Numbered from the stretch's first letter, positions 51,747 to 61,204 are shown. The stretch: 64,000 nucleotides of DNA from JAJDXO01 sp965207535 (GCA_965207535.1 CBDBMR010000015.1:186001-250000), one strand, 5' to 3'. A program made the numbers and translations. The notes: generated by a model from the sequence alone, not told the origin.

Positions 51747-52587
51747 GTCCTGTTGACATTTATCGCATCCAAATGAGCGCCCCGACGAGGCACAGCATGG
51801 CCATGTAGGCGGTGACGGTCTTTTCGTAGCGTGTGGCGATGCGGCGGAAGTGCTTGATCTTGTTGATGAAACATTCGACGACGTGCCTTTCCTTGTAGAG
51901 TTCGGGGTCGTACGGCACGGCTTGTGCCCGCGACGGGTTGGAGGGGATCACCGCCACCATCCCGGCGCTGTCGAGGCGGGCGCGGAAGCGGTTCGCGTCG
52001 TAGGCGGTGTCGGCGATCAGGGTCTCGCCCGGCAGCCCGGCGATCAGCCCCTCGGCCTGGGTGACGTCGCCCACCTGGCCGCCGGTGAGGATGAACCGCA
52101 AGGGATTGCCCAGGCCATCGACGGCGATGTGGATTTTGCTCGTCAGGCCGCCGCGCGAGCGGCCGATGGCCTGAGCCTGAGCCCCCCTTTTGCGCCGGCG
52201 GCATGTTGATGCGCCCGCACGATGGTCGAATCCACGATCAGGTATTCGAAGTCGGGATCCTCCGCCAAGGCATTGAAAAGACTCTCCCAAACCCCCGCCT
52301 TGGCCCACCGCGAAAAGCGCACGTAGACGCTGTTCCAGTTGCCGAAGGCGTCCGGCAGATCGCGCCACGGCGAACCCGCCCGGGCGATCCACAGCACGGC
52401 GTCCACAAACAGGCGGTTGTCCCGACCCGTGGAGCCGCGATCCGCCTCTTTGCCCGGAACCAAACCCTTGATCCGGTCCCATTGCATATCCGTCAGTTCC
52501 CGTCGAAGCATGACACGCTCCCGCCAGTTGAAACGGTCTTGCTTGAATCACGCCAACCATGAATAGTCCGTTAATTGTCAACAGGAC
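51747..52587 (-). mobile_element. IS5-family insertion sequence, intact ends
   Basis: An 841-base element with inverted ends GTCCTGTTGACA (51747-51758) and TGTCAACAGGAC (52576-52587), flanked on both sides by CTAG (51743-51746; 52588-52591) as the target duplication. It contains one transposase in two frames. The ends, duplication and frameshift layout fit the IS427-type subgroup of IS5. Confidence 0.9.
51760..52511 (-). CDS. IS5-family transposase, read by -1 frameshift
   Basis: The first frame (52511 to ~52143) encodes the N-terminal part starting MLRRELTDMQWDRI and containing the first catalytic aspartate (LIVDSTIVRAH). The second frame, read to the stop at 51760, carries the second aspartate (IADTAYDANRF) and the catalytic glutamate with the K/R box (VVECFINKIKHFRR). 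The two join by a -1 shift on a GCAAAAGGGGGG run near 52185-52196. All DDE residues are present, so the enzyme is probably functional. Confidence 0.88.
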
Positions 52588-52591
52588 CTAG

Positions 52592-52837
52592 TGGTCCCGG
52601 CCGGTGCCGGGCCTTGCAAGCATCACAGGAAATCGTGTGAATCCCCCGCCTATTCACCCAGGCCAAGGGAGCTACCCCCAGCCGCGTACAGGCTCTTGTA
52701 TTCAGCGGGAAACCCGACAAAGCGGGATTTCCTGAGTGCTTGCAGGGGTAACATCCGATGAAAATGTGAATGCGTCAACGAATTATGGGTTGAATCGCAA
52801 ATAATCCCCAAGATTCTTGAACCACGGAGGCAGTGAG
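52592..52837. other. Repeat-poor part of IS-downstream spacer
   Basis: First third of a ~690-base non-coding stretch between the IS element and the second importer. It holds an imperfect stem-loop around GGAAACCCG...CGGGATTTCC (about 52708-52733). No gene is recognised. Confidence 0.4.
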
Positions 52838-52910
52838 AAGCACCGCCAAATCGTCATGGCCGGGCTTTCTCGTGGATGCCCGTGTCAAGCACGGGCATGA
52901 CGGCTTTTTG
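52838..52910. repeat. Partial family A repeat
   Basis: GCACCGCCAAATCGTCATGG, then GTGGATGCCCGTGTCAAGCACGGGCATGACGG split across a hairpin. It corresponds to rearranged halves of the family A element seen complete at 48692 and 53112. Confidence 0.6.
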
Positions 52911-52912
52911 AA

Positions 52913-52984
52913 CCACAGAGACGGTGAGACAGTGAGAAAGGAGAAGTTAACCATTCCTCCTCAGTGACCTCTGTGTCTCTGTGG
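52913..52984. repeat. Long-arm inverted repeat CCACAGAGAC ... GTCTCTGTGG
   Basis: Ten-base perfect arms (52913-52922 and 52975-52984) enclose a sub-palindromic GTGAGACAGTGAGAA / TCCTCAGTGACC region. A weaker copy of the left side lies at about 52820-52836. This is a different intergenic repeat type from family A, nested within the same spacer. Confidence 0.6.
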
Positions 52985-53111
52985 TGAGATTCTTATTTTC
53001 CTGGATGCCCCGCTCGGAGGCGGGGCATGACGACTGGAGTGTGCCCCAAGTCTCTTCGCCCCCTTCGAGCGGGGGCGGTGATGACGGCTGGAGTATGCCC
53101 CAAAAGAAGTG

Positions 53112-53240
53112 CGTCATACCCCGGCGCAAGTCCGGGGTATCCAGAACAACGTGGATGCCCCGAACAAGTCGGGGCATGACGGGTTTGGCTTGGAGCACCG
53201 CCAAAGCGTCATGGCCGGGCGCAGACCCGGCCATCCATGT
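53112..53240. repeat. Dispersed palindromic repeat, family A, copy 2
   Basis: Almost identical to 48692-48818, with GAACAAGTCG for GGACAAGCCG and a few other changes in the right arm. It ends about 40 bases before the stop of the second LivF-type gene, so it may also serve as a 3' structure for the operon's neighbour. Confidence 0.85.
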
Positions 53241-53277
53241 GTTCCGCCAACCCTCAGCCGATAAAATGTGACCGGGC

Positions 53278-53976
53278 TCAAACTTCCAGATGCGCCAGCA
53301 AATCCTGCCTGTCCGTGCCGGCGGCGGCGCACTGGAGGACGCATTCGCCCTGATCGATGATGAGATATTGGTCCGCGATGGCCTCGGCCAGATGGAGATG
53401 CTGCTCGACCACGACAAAGGAGCGGCCTCTCGACTTGGCTTCGGTGATGATATTCTCCATATGCGAAATATTTTCCGATTGAACGCCCTCGGACGGCTCG
53501 TCGAGCAGCGTGATGTCGCCTTCTTCCGCCAGGGCGCGGGTGAAGGAGAGGATTTTCCGCTCCCCGCCGCTGAGGGTTCCCGCCTTCTGGTCCAGGCGGT
53601 TTTCCAATATGGGAAACCTGTCGAAGTAAGGGCGATAGAGATCGATGCCGGCCGGGGCCCGCATGAGCATCAAATTGTCGAAGACGGAAAGGTGGTCGAA
53701 GACCGGCCGTTCCTGCATCGCATAACTCATTCCCTCACGGCGCCGGGCATCGGGGGACAGGGGCACCAGGTTCCGGCCATTCAAAAGAATGCTTCCCTCG
53801 GCGGCCCCCAGATGGCCGGAAAGAACATTCATGAGCGTGCTTTTGCCGACGCCGTTGCGGCCCAGCACGCAGAGACACTGGCCTTCCCCGACCTCGGCCG
53901 ACAGTCCCCGGACGACCATCATGGCGCCATAGCCGCCGGTGATCCCCTCGAACGCAAAGCGGGCCGGAACGGTCAT
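53278..53976 (-). CDS. LivF/UrtE-type ABC importer ATPase
   Basis: 232-residue ATPase of a second HAAT importer. Walker A is GRNGVGKST (~39-47), the signature is TLSGGERKIL and Walker B is ITLLDEPSEGVQ. The D-E-P-S-E-G form is typical of UrtE/amide-type ATPases. It overlaps the fused permease-ATPase gene by 4 bases and ends the leftward amidase operon. Confidence 0.9.
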   Translation of the reverse strand: MTVPARFAFEGITGGYGAMMVVRGLSAEVGEGQCLCVLGRNGVGKSTLMNVLSGHLGAAEGSILLNGRNLVPLSPDARRREGMSYAMQERPVFDHLSVFDNLMLMRAPAGIDLYRPYFDRFPILENRLDQKAGTLSGGERKILSFTRALAEEGDITLLDEPSEGVQSENISHMENIITEAKSRGRSFVVVEQHLHLAEAIADQYLIIDQGECVLQCAAAGTDRQDLLAHLEV

Positions 53977-55703
53977 TTCGTGCCCCCCGTATACACGGCC
54001 TGAACGGCCGCGTTCGACTGAACTTCCGCGACGCTGCCTTCGAACAGCATGCTCCCGTTGTGCAGAACGAATACGCGGTCGGCGAGTTCCCGCACCATCG
54101 CCATGTCATGTTCGATGATCATCGCGGTTGCCCGGAAGCGGTCGACGGCCCAGCGGACGGTACTTATGACTTCGTTGGTTTCGGCGAGGGACAGTCCCGC
54201 GCAGGGTTCATCCAGCAGTATGAGCCGCGGTTCGGTGCAGAGCACCATTGCGAGATCGAGAACCTGACGCTGGCCATGGGAAAGGCTGCCGACCATTTGC
54301 CGGCGCTCGGCCAGAAACGGAAAGCGGCGTTCCAGCTCGGTGAGCACGGGGCTCTCCCGGTCCAGCAGGGACATTCTCAGGAGATCCCATCGGGACGCCC
54401 GCCCGGACCATAGGGCGATTGCCAGGTTTTCACCGACCGTAAGCTCGTCGAAGACGCTGGGCACCTGGAACTTGCGGCCCAGTCCGGCAATCGTTTGCGT
54501 CCGGGCGTCCATTTTGATCCCCCGGGCGCCGAGCATGGACACGGTCCCGGACTGGGCCTCGAGCTCCCCGGTCATGGCGTTGAATATGGTGGTCTTTCCC
54601 GCGCCGTTCGGACCGATGAGGCAGTAGATGCCCGGAGAACCGATATTCAAATCGAGGTCTTCCAATATGCCGACATTCCCGACCCTCAGGTTCAGGTTTT
54701 CGATGCTGATCGGATCGAAAGTCATGGCCGAATGCCGTACGGGGGCGGGTTTCCGCACTCGGGCCTTGCGCTCGAACCGGCGCCTGACGGCCGGCTCCAC
54801 CGTCCCGGTCAGTCCTTTTCTGAAGTATAGAACCGCAACAATGAAGATGACGGCGAGAATAACCTCCCAGAAGCTGATGCTCTCACGCAGCGTATTGGTG
54901 GCCAGTCCGATGCCGATGGCCCCGAGAACGGGACCGTAGAGCGTATTTCGTCCGCCGATGGCCACCCACACGACAAAGCTGGTGGAGAGCAGAAACCCGA
55001 ACAGATCCGGCGTCACCAGACTGTTTTGCGGCGCATACAGGGTTCCCGCGATACCGCCGAACAGTCCACTCAGGCCAAAGGCGACCGACTTGAGCTGGTT
55101 GTGGTCGAACCCCAGGAACGCGACGCGCCGCTCGTCCTGGGACAAGGCCCGCCACAATACCCCCAGCGGCGTCTGCATGATCCAGGCGGCGAACATCATG
55201 GAGAGCCCGAGAGCGACGGCCGACAGGGTATACGCATCCTCTAGCTCGGAGAACCCGGGCAGACCGGGAATATTCCGGAGCCCGTTGTATCCGCCGGTCA
55301 CGGACTCCCAGGCCGTGGCGATCTGGGCGGCCAGCAATATCAGGGCCAGCGTAATAATGGCGAAGAAGGCCGTGTTCTGCGCTCGCCCGTGAAAGATCAT
55401 GCACCCCAGGAAGTAGGCGATAAGCCCGGGCGCGATGACGCTGAGCCCGAGAAGCGGAAAGAGCCACGCGCTTTTCGAAAAGCCGATGAGGACAAGGCCG
55501 GACGTGTAGGCGCTGAACCCGACAAAGAACCCCTGGCCCAGGGAGAGCAGGCCTGCTTGTCCCCAGGAAAGCCCCAGACCCAGGCAAGCGACGGCGTAAA
55601 GCAGGAAAAGGGCCAGCGTGAACGCCCAGAAGTCGCCGACGATCTGCGGCAGCACCACCAGGATCGCGGTGATGAACGCAAGATTAGCGGCTAACCAGGC
55701 CAC
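53973..55703 (-). CDS. LivM-LivG (UrtC-UrtD-like) fusion: permease plus ATPase
   Basis: 576 residues combining what are usually two proteins. Residues ~1-300 form a LivM/UrtC permease (LSWGQAGLLSLGQGFF loop, about nine helices) and a basic linker follows (RRRFERKARVRKP). From ~330 a complete LivG/UrtD ATPase has Walker A GPNGAGKTT, the signature LSHGQRQ and Walker B LILLDEPCAGL. A GTG start at 55703 is preferred; a TTG at 55733 would deepen the overlap with the LivH-type gene. The fusion fixes stoichiometry of one ATPase per permease half. Confidence 0.87.
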   Translation of the reverse strand: MAWLAANLAFITAILVVLPQIVGDFWAFTLALFLLYAVACLGLGLSWGQAGLLSLGQGFFVGFSAYTSGLVLIGFSKSAWLFPLLGLSVIAPGLIAYFLGCMIFHGRAQNTAFFAIITLALILLAAQIATAWESVTGGYNGLRNIPGLPGFSELEDAYTLSAVALGLSMMFAAWIMQTPLGVLWRALSQDERRVAFLGFDHNQLKSVAFGLSGLFGGIAGTLYAPQNSLVTPDLFGFLLSTSFVVWVAIGGRNTLYGPVLGAIGIGLATNTLRESISFWEVILAVIFIVAVLYFRKGLTGTVEPAVRRRFERKARVRKPAPVRHSAMTFDPISIENLNLRVGNVGILEDLDLNIGSPGIYCLIGPNGAGKTTIFNAMTGELEAQSGTVSMLGARGIKMDARTQTIAGLGRKFQVPSVFDELTVGENLAIALWSGRASRWDLLRMSLLDRESPVLTELERRFPFLAERRQMVGSLSHGQRQVLDLAMVLCTEPRLILLDEPCAGLSLAETNEVISTVRWAVDRFRATAMIIEHDMAMVRELADRVFVLHNGSMLFEGSVAEVQSNAAVQAVYTGGTK

Positions 55704-56535
55704 CGGGTTTTTTCCACAGGAACAGGAGCGCAACGATCAAGACGAACGTGTATCCGGCGGTCCGGTCCAGGATCGCGGCAACGATGGATTCCGCGCCGCC
55801 GATCACGCCGGAACCGACGACGAGCCCCACGACATTGCCGAGGCCGCCCACGACCAGCACGAAGAACGATTTCAGGACGTGATCGATCCCCATGCCGGGA
55901 TATACGGCGACGATCGGGGCCAGAAGGACACCGGCAATTCCCGCCAGGCACAGGCCGAAGATGAATGTATTTCTGGCAAGGGCGATGGTGGGAATTCCGA
56001 CCGATTTCGCGAGATCGGGATTGTCCACCAGAGCCTGAATACGGCGCCCGGTGGAGCTTTTGACATACCACGCCACCAGCGCGCCGATCAGGAGTACGGC
56101 GATCAGCATGACGAGAAGCTGATACAGGGGATAGTCCGCGCCGAATATGTTCACCGTGCCGGAAACCGGCTGATCGACGCTGTTGAAACCCGGCCCGAAG
56201 AAAAATTCCACGATTTCCCGCAGCAGCAGGCTGAGGCCCCAGGTCGCCAGGATCGTGTCGAATGGCCGTGAATACAGCGCGCGGATGATGGTCCGCTCCA
56301 CCGGCCAGCCAACGGCGATGCACACGATGACGACCAGCGGAAACGCCCACAAATAGGACAGCCCCTGCTCCTGCACGAAGAATGCACAGAAGGCGCCGAT
56401 CATGACGAACTCACCGTGGGCGAGATTTAGAACGCCGAGCAGGCCCAGGGTAACGGCCAGGCCCATGGCGACCAGCGCAAGGGTGACGATTTCAAATGAG
56501 ATATTCAGCCCATTGGCAATCAGCACCGGATCCAT
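55684..56535 (-). CDS. LivH/UrtB-type ABC importer permease
   Basis: 283-residue inner-membrane permease with about eight helices (MGLAVTLGLLGVLNLAHGEFVMIGAF near the start, characteristic of LivH/UrtB). The family loop RIQALVDNPDLAKSVGIPT is present. It lies 30 bases after the binding-protein gene and overlaps the fused LivM-LivG gene. Confidence 0.92.
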   Translation of the reverse strand: MDPVLIANGLNISFEIVTLALVAMGLAVTLGLLGVLNLAHGEFVMIGAFCAFFVQEQGLSYLWAFPLVVIVCIAVGWPVERTIIRALYSRPFDTILATWGLSLLLREIVEFFFGPGFNSVDQPVSGTVNIFGADYPLYQLLVMLIAVLLIGALVAWYVKSSTGRRIQALVDNPDLAKSVGIPTIALARNTFIFGLCLAGIAGVLLAPIVAVYPGMGIDHVLKSFFVLVVGGLGNVVGLVVGSGVIGGAESIVAAILDRTAGYTFVLIVALLFLWKKPGGLVSR

Positions 56536-56565
56536 GCGCGTGGCCGCTCCTGGGTCGGGGTAGAC

Positions 56566-57753
56566 TCAAACCGAGCACTTCTCTCCGTGTTCGATCTTAC
56601 CGAAGGATTTGATGATTTTGAATTCCGCTCCTTTCGCCTCGGCGAGGAACATGTCCTTGGCGACATGGCGGTTCGTCATCGTTCCGGTTCCGGTTGCCGT
56701 CTTGTACTGCAAGCCCTCCGAGGCGGCCATCACCGCCTTGGCATCGGTGGACCCGGCCTTGTTGATGAGGGATGCGGCGCAATTCGTACCGGAATAGGCG
56801 TCGACCCCGATCATCGAAAGAGGCGGCGCCTTCGCGCCGAACTTCTTCGCATAACGAGCCTTGAATGCGTTGTTGGCCGGCGTATCGACCGCGGAGAAGT
56901 AGGACATGCAGCTGAACAGCCCGTTGCCGTTTTTCGGGCCAATGCCCTGAAGGGTCAGTTCCTCGAGCAAAAGAGAGAGCCGCTTGATGTTCTTGTCCAG
57001 GCCGAATCCGGCGAAGGTACGGTTGAAGTTGACGTTGTCGCCGCCGACCAGGGTTATCAGCACGAGATCCGGATTCGCGTTCTTGATGCGGGTTACCGCA
57101 TCGTCGAATTTGTTGCCGGGGCCGAGGGGCGCGTATTCCTCGCCGGCGATCGAGCCGCCGAACTCGGAAATGTACCGCTTCGCCAGAGCATTGGTCTGCT
57201 GAGGCCACACGTACCCGTTGCCGATCAGATATATCTTCTTGGTGCTGAACATATCATGCAGGGCATTGATCGAGGGCTTGACCTGCTGCTGCGGCGTGTC
57301 CGCGGGAACATAGGTGTTCGGCGCGCACTCTCCACCCTCGTAAAGGGGTGTATAGACGTAGGGAATCCGGCCCTTCAGGGCGCCGACGATGGCCTGACGG
57401 ACGGCACTGTCATGGGAGCCCACGACAACGTCCACTTTGTCCCGCAGCATCATCCGGACGGCGGTTTTCGCCGCCTCGGCGGGCGGCGCGCCGCCGTCAC
57501 CGGGTACGATCTGCACGGACCGCCCGAGAATACCGCCCGCGGCGTTGATTTCGTCCACGGCGAGGGCGTTGCACGCCGTCTGGGTCGGCCCGAACAGGGA
57601 TGCGGGCCCGGAGAGGGAAAAGAAAGTCCCCATCTTGAAGGGATTGGACGCGCTGGCGGTTCCGATCCCGCCGGGCAGCGCCATGAGGGAAACCCCGCCG
57701 GCCAGTCCGGCAAGCACGCTTCGCCTGGAGAAATGTCTCGTTTTGTCGGTCAT
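56566..57753 (-). CDS. Amide/urea-type periplasmic binding protein (UrtA/AmiC-like)
   Basis: 395-residue type 1 binding protein (Peripla_BP_5). The N-terminus SRRSVLAGLAGG carries a twin-arginine-like pair, so export may be by Tat, with a cut after ASAS. Segments DGGAPPAEAAKTAVRMM and PLYEGGECAPNTYVPA resemble UrtA/FmdD/AmiC proteins that bind urea or short amides. The upstream gene is an amidase, which supports an amide ligand. Confidence 0.87.
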   Translation of the reverse strand: MTDKTRHFSRRSVLAGLAGGVSLMALPGGIGTASASNPFKMGTFFSLSGPASLFGPTQTACNALAVDEINAAGGILGRSVQIVPGDGGAPPAEAAKTAVRMMLRDKVDVVVGSHDSAVRQAIVGALKGRIPYVYTPLYEGGECAPNTYVPADTPQQQVKPSINALHDMFSTKKIYLIGNGYVWPQQTNALAKRYISEFGGSIAGEEYAPLGPGNKFDDAVTRIKNANPDLVLITLVGGDNVNFNRTFAGFGLDKNIKRLSLLLEELTLQGIGPKNGNGLFSCMSYFSAVDTPANNAFKARYAKKFGAKAPPLSMIGVDAYSGTNCAASLINKAGSTDAKAVMAASEGLQYKTATGTGTMTNRHVAKDMFLAEAKGAEFKIIKSFGKIEHGEKCSV

Positions 57754-57791
57754 GGTTGCCTCCTTGAACTATCTGTCTAACTACGCGCCCG

Positions 57792-59225
57792 TTAGGTCGT
57801 TTTCCGGTTGGGCGGGCGTGTAATTGGGGGAAAAACGTCTTCGATCATATGGGCAATCGCCAATAGCCTGCGGTCACTGTCCCGGGGACCGTCAATCTCC
57901 ATGCCCACGGGCAGGCCGCCCGGCGAGAGTCCGCCGGGTATGGAGATACCCGGTATCCCCGCCGTACTGTCCGCATCCGTATTGTGGATGAACGCCGGGA
58001 AGGTCGGCACCTGCTCGCCGTTGAGCATTGTCGTCTCGTCTTCGCCGATCCTGCAGGCCGGCAGGGGCGTGGTCGGGAAGATCAGGGCATCCAAGCCATT
58101 GTCGGCAAAACACGACGCGAAAATCCCTTGAAGCCGGGGGCGCCGGTTCTCGATGGCGTCCTGATAGACGCCGGCCATCTGTTCGAACTCGGGCGCGAGC
58201 ATTCCGCCCAGAATGCCTTTCACGTCGGGGCTTTTTATTCCCTCGACCAATTGATCCAGGGTTGGCGCGCCGTCGCCGATGCCGGCCAGGAAGGACTCCA
58301 GATCGCCCTTGGTTTCGTACACCGCGATGGGAAAACCGCAGGCTTCCGCCGGCGGCTCGATGCCCGAAAGGTCCACATGGATCACCTCGCACCCGGCGGC
58401 GCGGAGATCGTCTATCCTGGCCTCGAATACATCCGCCGTTTCAGGCGCGAGATTGTCGAGAAAATGGTGATTGGGCAGCCCAAGCCGGATGTCGCCCGGC
58501 GAAACGGATTCCAGCCGATCGGGATCTCCGGTAATCACGGCATCGATCATCGCCGCATCGGATACCGACCGGCACAATGGTCCCGCGGTGTCGCGCGTGT
58601 GGGAGACCGGCACGATCCCTTTCTGCGAATAGCGGCCGGTGGTCGGACGAAATCCCACAACGCCGCAAAGGGCCGCCGGAATGCGCACGGAGCCGCCGGT
58701 ATCCGTACCGAGCGCGGCGGGAACGAGGCCCGCCGCCACGGCCGCCCCGGCGCCGCCGCTGCTGCCTCCCGGAATTCGTTCCAGGTCGTACGGATTGCGG
58801 ACGGGTCCGAAAGCGCCGTTGTTGGAGGTAATTCCGTAGGACAGCTCGTGCATGTTGAGCTTGCCCAGGACGAAGGCGCCGGCCGCGATCAGAGGCTCCA
58901 CGACATCCGCGTCCTTTTCGGGCAAATAGCCGCCAAGCGCTTCGGTTCCGGCGGTTGCCGGCAGACCGGCCGCCGCAATGGCATCCTTTACGGCGATGGG
59001 AAGGCCGTGGAGGACACCCGTGCCCGATTGCTCGTCGAGCGCCGCGGCCGCCGCGGCCGCTCTTTCCTCGTCCAGGGAGATAAACGCGTTTAGATTCCTG
59101 TTTTCCCGATGGGCCGTCAGCAACTCGCCCACATACTCGGAACAGGAAATTTTCCGGGCGGAGATGGCTTCACATGCCTGCCTGGCACCCCAAAACCTTA
59201 CGGGAACATCATCTCGAGCGGCCAA
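57792..59225 (-). CDS. Amidase-signature-family amidase
   Basis: 477-residue cytoplasmic amide hydrolase with the Ser-cisSer-Lys triad: K80 in LPIAVKDA, cis-serine S155 in GGSSGG and nucleophile S179 in TDTGGSVRIP. The rest of the AS domain is complete. The start is a TTG (59225), with GGGGGAG about 7 bases upstream. It heads the operon with the amide-type importer, so the imported amide is probably split to acid and ammonia here. Whether the substrate is aliphatic, aromatic or an acylated amine is not visible. Confidence 0.88.
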   Translation of the reverse strand: MAARDDVPVRFWGARQACEAISARKISCSEYVGELLTAHRENRNLNAFISLDEERAAAAAAALDEQSGTGVLHGLPIAVKDAIAAAGLPATAGTEALGGYLPEKDADVVEPLIAAGAFVLGKLNMHELSYGITSNNGAFGPVRNPYDLERIPGGSSGGAGAAVAAGLVPAALGTDTGGSVRIPAALCGVVGFRPTTGRYSQKGIVPVSHTRDTAGPLCRSVSDAAMIDAVITGDPDRLESVSPGDIRLGLPNHHFLDNLAPETADVFEARIDDLRAAGCEVIHVDLSGIEPPAEACGFPIAVYETKGDLESFLAGIGDGAPTLDQLVEGIKSPDVKGILGGMLAPEFEQMAGVYQDAIENRRPRLQGIFASCFADNGLDALIFPTTPLPACRIGEDETTMLNGEQVPTFPAFIHNTDADSTAGIPGISIPGGLSPGGLPVGMEIDGPRDSDRRLLAIAHMIEDVFPPITRPPNRKTT

Positions 59226-59391
59226 ATCTCCACTCCCCCTCCGTTACGGCGCACCAGTGCGCCTGCTCGATTGCTCGCATGCGGAGCGCCGCGAATCGAT
59301 AGGGCCGTCCGCCGAGAGCGGGAACGATACCGGCCCCAAGCAGCCCGTTTAACGTCGGTAGGGTAGGTCCGGGCCGGGGTGATTTACATCA

Positions 59392-60156
59392 TCATTTCTG
59401 ATGAATTATGGAGACACCTCTCGCGAAGAGCTGACTTCTGCGATTGATGCCGCATTTCTGAAAAATCGATTGCACATGGCTCCGGACCGTCGGCATCGAA
59501 ATGCAGAGCCTGTAGGCGATTCCGGCATCGGAAGCGCCGTGAAGCAACTCGCGCGCAATCTCGGCCTCCCGCTTCGACAATCCGAAACGGTTTACCAATT
59601 CGCAGACCATGGTGCCTTCGTTCTCGATCGTTGGACGGGAGCAACGCCGCATGGCGTTCGTAAATGCCGGTCCGATCGCATCCAGCAAATCGGCATCCCG
59701 CTGGTCGAATTCGTCGCCGTGACGGCCGCGCCATATCCGGACGTCCCCGATATTCCGGCCATAACTGTAGGCGTAATAGTTGATCCCATAGCACATGCCC
59801 TCACGGGCCAGGAAATCCGTAAAGAATTCCGTCTTTACGAGTTTCCGGTGGGCCATGACGGCGCTGACCGGCGTGGCGCGTTTGCGTTTTTGAAGGGTGG
59901 GCGTGATGGGGTCCCGATACTGAAAGTATTCTTCATATCGGCAAAAAACGTCGTCGGCCAAATTGATGGCGATGCCGTCCCGGAAATCGCCGAATTCCTC
60001 GTTCCAGACGTAGGAGGCAAAATAATCCGCCTTGAGCAGGCGCAGCAGCCGGTGACCCGTCCTTTCCCTCACCTCGGCTTTGTCGTAGCCGTGGGTCAGG
60101 TCTTCCATAATTCCGAAGACTTCCGCGGATTCGCTAGATGTCAACGACAGAGACAT
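59392..60156 (-). CDS. LuxR-family regulator with autoinducer-binding-like domain
   Basis: 254 residues. An N-terminal ~1-165 domain contains YFQYRDPITP (80-87 region, matching the Y-x-x-x-D-P pattern of LuxR ligand domains). A C-terminal LuxR helix-turn-helix is at ~190-250 (LSKREAEIARELLHGASDAGIAYRL... TVRSHVQSIFQK). ATG 60156 has GAGAGGGA upstream; a longer frame is only repeat sequence. It lies 166 bases upstream of, and on the same strand as, the amidase-importer operon. No LuxI synthase is near, so it may be a solo regulator sensing an outside or substrate-derived signal. Confidence 0.87.
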   Translation of the reverse strand: MSLSLTSSESAEVFGIMEDLTHGYDKAEVRERTGHRLLRLLKADYFASYVWNEEFGDFRDGIAINLADDVFCRYEEYFQYRDPITPTLQKRKRATPVSAVMAHRKLVKTEFFTDFLAREGMCYGINYYAYSYGRNIGDVRIWRGRHGDEFDQRDADLLDAIGPAFTNAMRRCSRPTIENEGTMVCELVNRFGLSKREAEIARELLHGASDAGIAYRLCISMPTVRSHVQSIFQKCGINRRSQLFARGVSIIHQK

Positions 60157-60285
60157 CGGTCCCTCTCTTCCCGGCTGGAAGCGTACCCGCAGGTCAAATT
60201 CGGTGCAATAGACGGTATCGGCGCGCAGGCCGGGACCGTCCGGCATCGGGCGGGGTATCGCGGGTGATGCTGAAGCAAAGAAGCT

Positions 60286-60375
60286 CGTCATTACCCGGCT
60301 TGTCCGGGTAATCCAGAACAACGTGGATGCCCCGAACAAGTCGGGGCATGACGGGTTTGACATGGTGCGCCGGGT
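60286..60375. repeat. Family A palindromic repeat, variant copy
   Basis: CGTCATTACCCGGCTTGTCC / GGGTAATCCAGAACAACGTG / GATGCCCCGAACAAGTCGGG / GCATGACG shares the central ATCCAGAACAACGTGGATGCC core with the copies at 48692 and 53112. It is diverged in its left arm. It lies in the spacer between the luxR-type and DUF2889 genes. Confidence 0.8.
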
Positions 60376-60448
60376 CAAAGCCTGTCCCCCGGCCGGCTGA
60401 AGGCCGGGCCGGTGGGCGGGGCATGACGCCTTTGGAACGCTTAAACGC

Positions 60449-61042
60449 TTAAGAGACCGCGTCCGTATCGGAGACCGGTTCGTCCGCGGCGCCGTCGCCG
60501 GTATAGAACTGGGGCCAGCGCTCACGCACCACCTCGCCGTCGCTGGCCAGCGCGTGGCAGGTATCGAGCACGTCCGGCCTCACCTTCGGCGCGGATTTCG
60601 GCACGTTCCGGTTCTTGTAGGGGACGATGGTCTGGTAGGCGGTGGCGGCCATCGGCCCAATCAGAAGATGGGTGATGTGGGTACAGCCCAGTTTCCCGCC
60701 CAGCACCTTGCGTACCGCCTCGGTCCAGCCGCGGGCCACCTTGAGGCCCTTGAGTTCGGCGATCCGGCCGGTGATGGCGGGGCAGATGTTGAACGGCGAG
60801 GCTTCGGTGGCCGCTTCCGCCTCGACCACTTCCAGCTCCGGCGTCAGGGTCATCCGGACGTGCATGTCGTGGACCGGCACGCCCGACGCGACAAGTCCCC
60901 GGTCCTGGTTTTCGAAACTGTAGCTCTTGGTGTCGGTGATCCGGCCTTCGATATCCCACAGGCCGTCCTCGCGCTCGAAGCCGTGGCACTCGATGCGGCG
61001 GGTGTGGATCAGCTTGCGTTCGGCGGGCTGGGACAATGGCAT
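60449..61042 (-). CDS. DUF2889 family protein
   Basis: 197-residue cytoplasmic protein of the DUF2889 family. Segments: RKLIHTRRIECHGFEREDGLWDIEGRI-type start (residues ~9-35), VHDMHVRMTL, and CPAITGRIAELKGLKVARGWTE with GCTHITHLLIGPMAATAYQ. The family is common in proteobacteria that degrade aromatics, but its function is not established. The start is ATG 61042, as the frame upstream of it is antisense to the next gene. It has an acidic C-terminus. Confidence 0.83.
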   Translation of the reverse strand: MPLSQPAERKLIHTRRIECHGFEREDGLWDIEGRITDTKSYSFENQDRGLVASGVPVHDMHVRMTLTPELEVVEAEAATEASPFNICPAITGRIAELKGLKVARGWTEAVRKVLGGKLGCTHITHLLIGPMAATAYQTIVPYKNRNVPKSAPKVRPDVLDTCHALASDGEVVRERWPQFYTGDGAADEPVSDTDAVS

Positions 61043-61204
61043 GGCAGAGCCTTTCACGTGCCTGAATTTGCCTGAGGTTCGAGAGTCCATATATGTGACC
61101 GGCGCGGGGGCGTCAAACGGGCCGTCGCCTTGATCCCGACGGACATCGGCGCCTGCCCCGTTAGACGATTGACCTTCCGCACCGATCAGGCGATAGGAAC
61201 TCCC

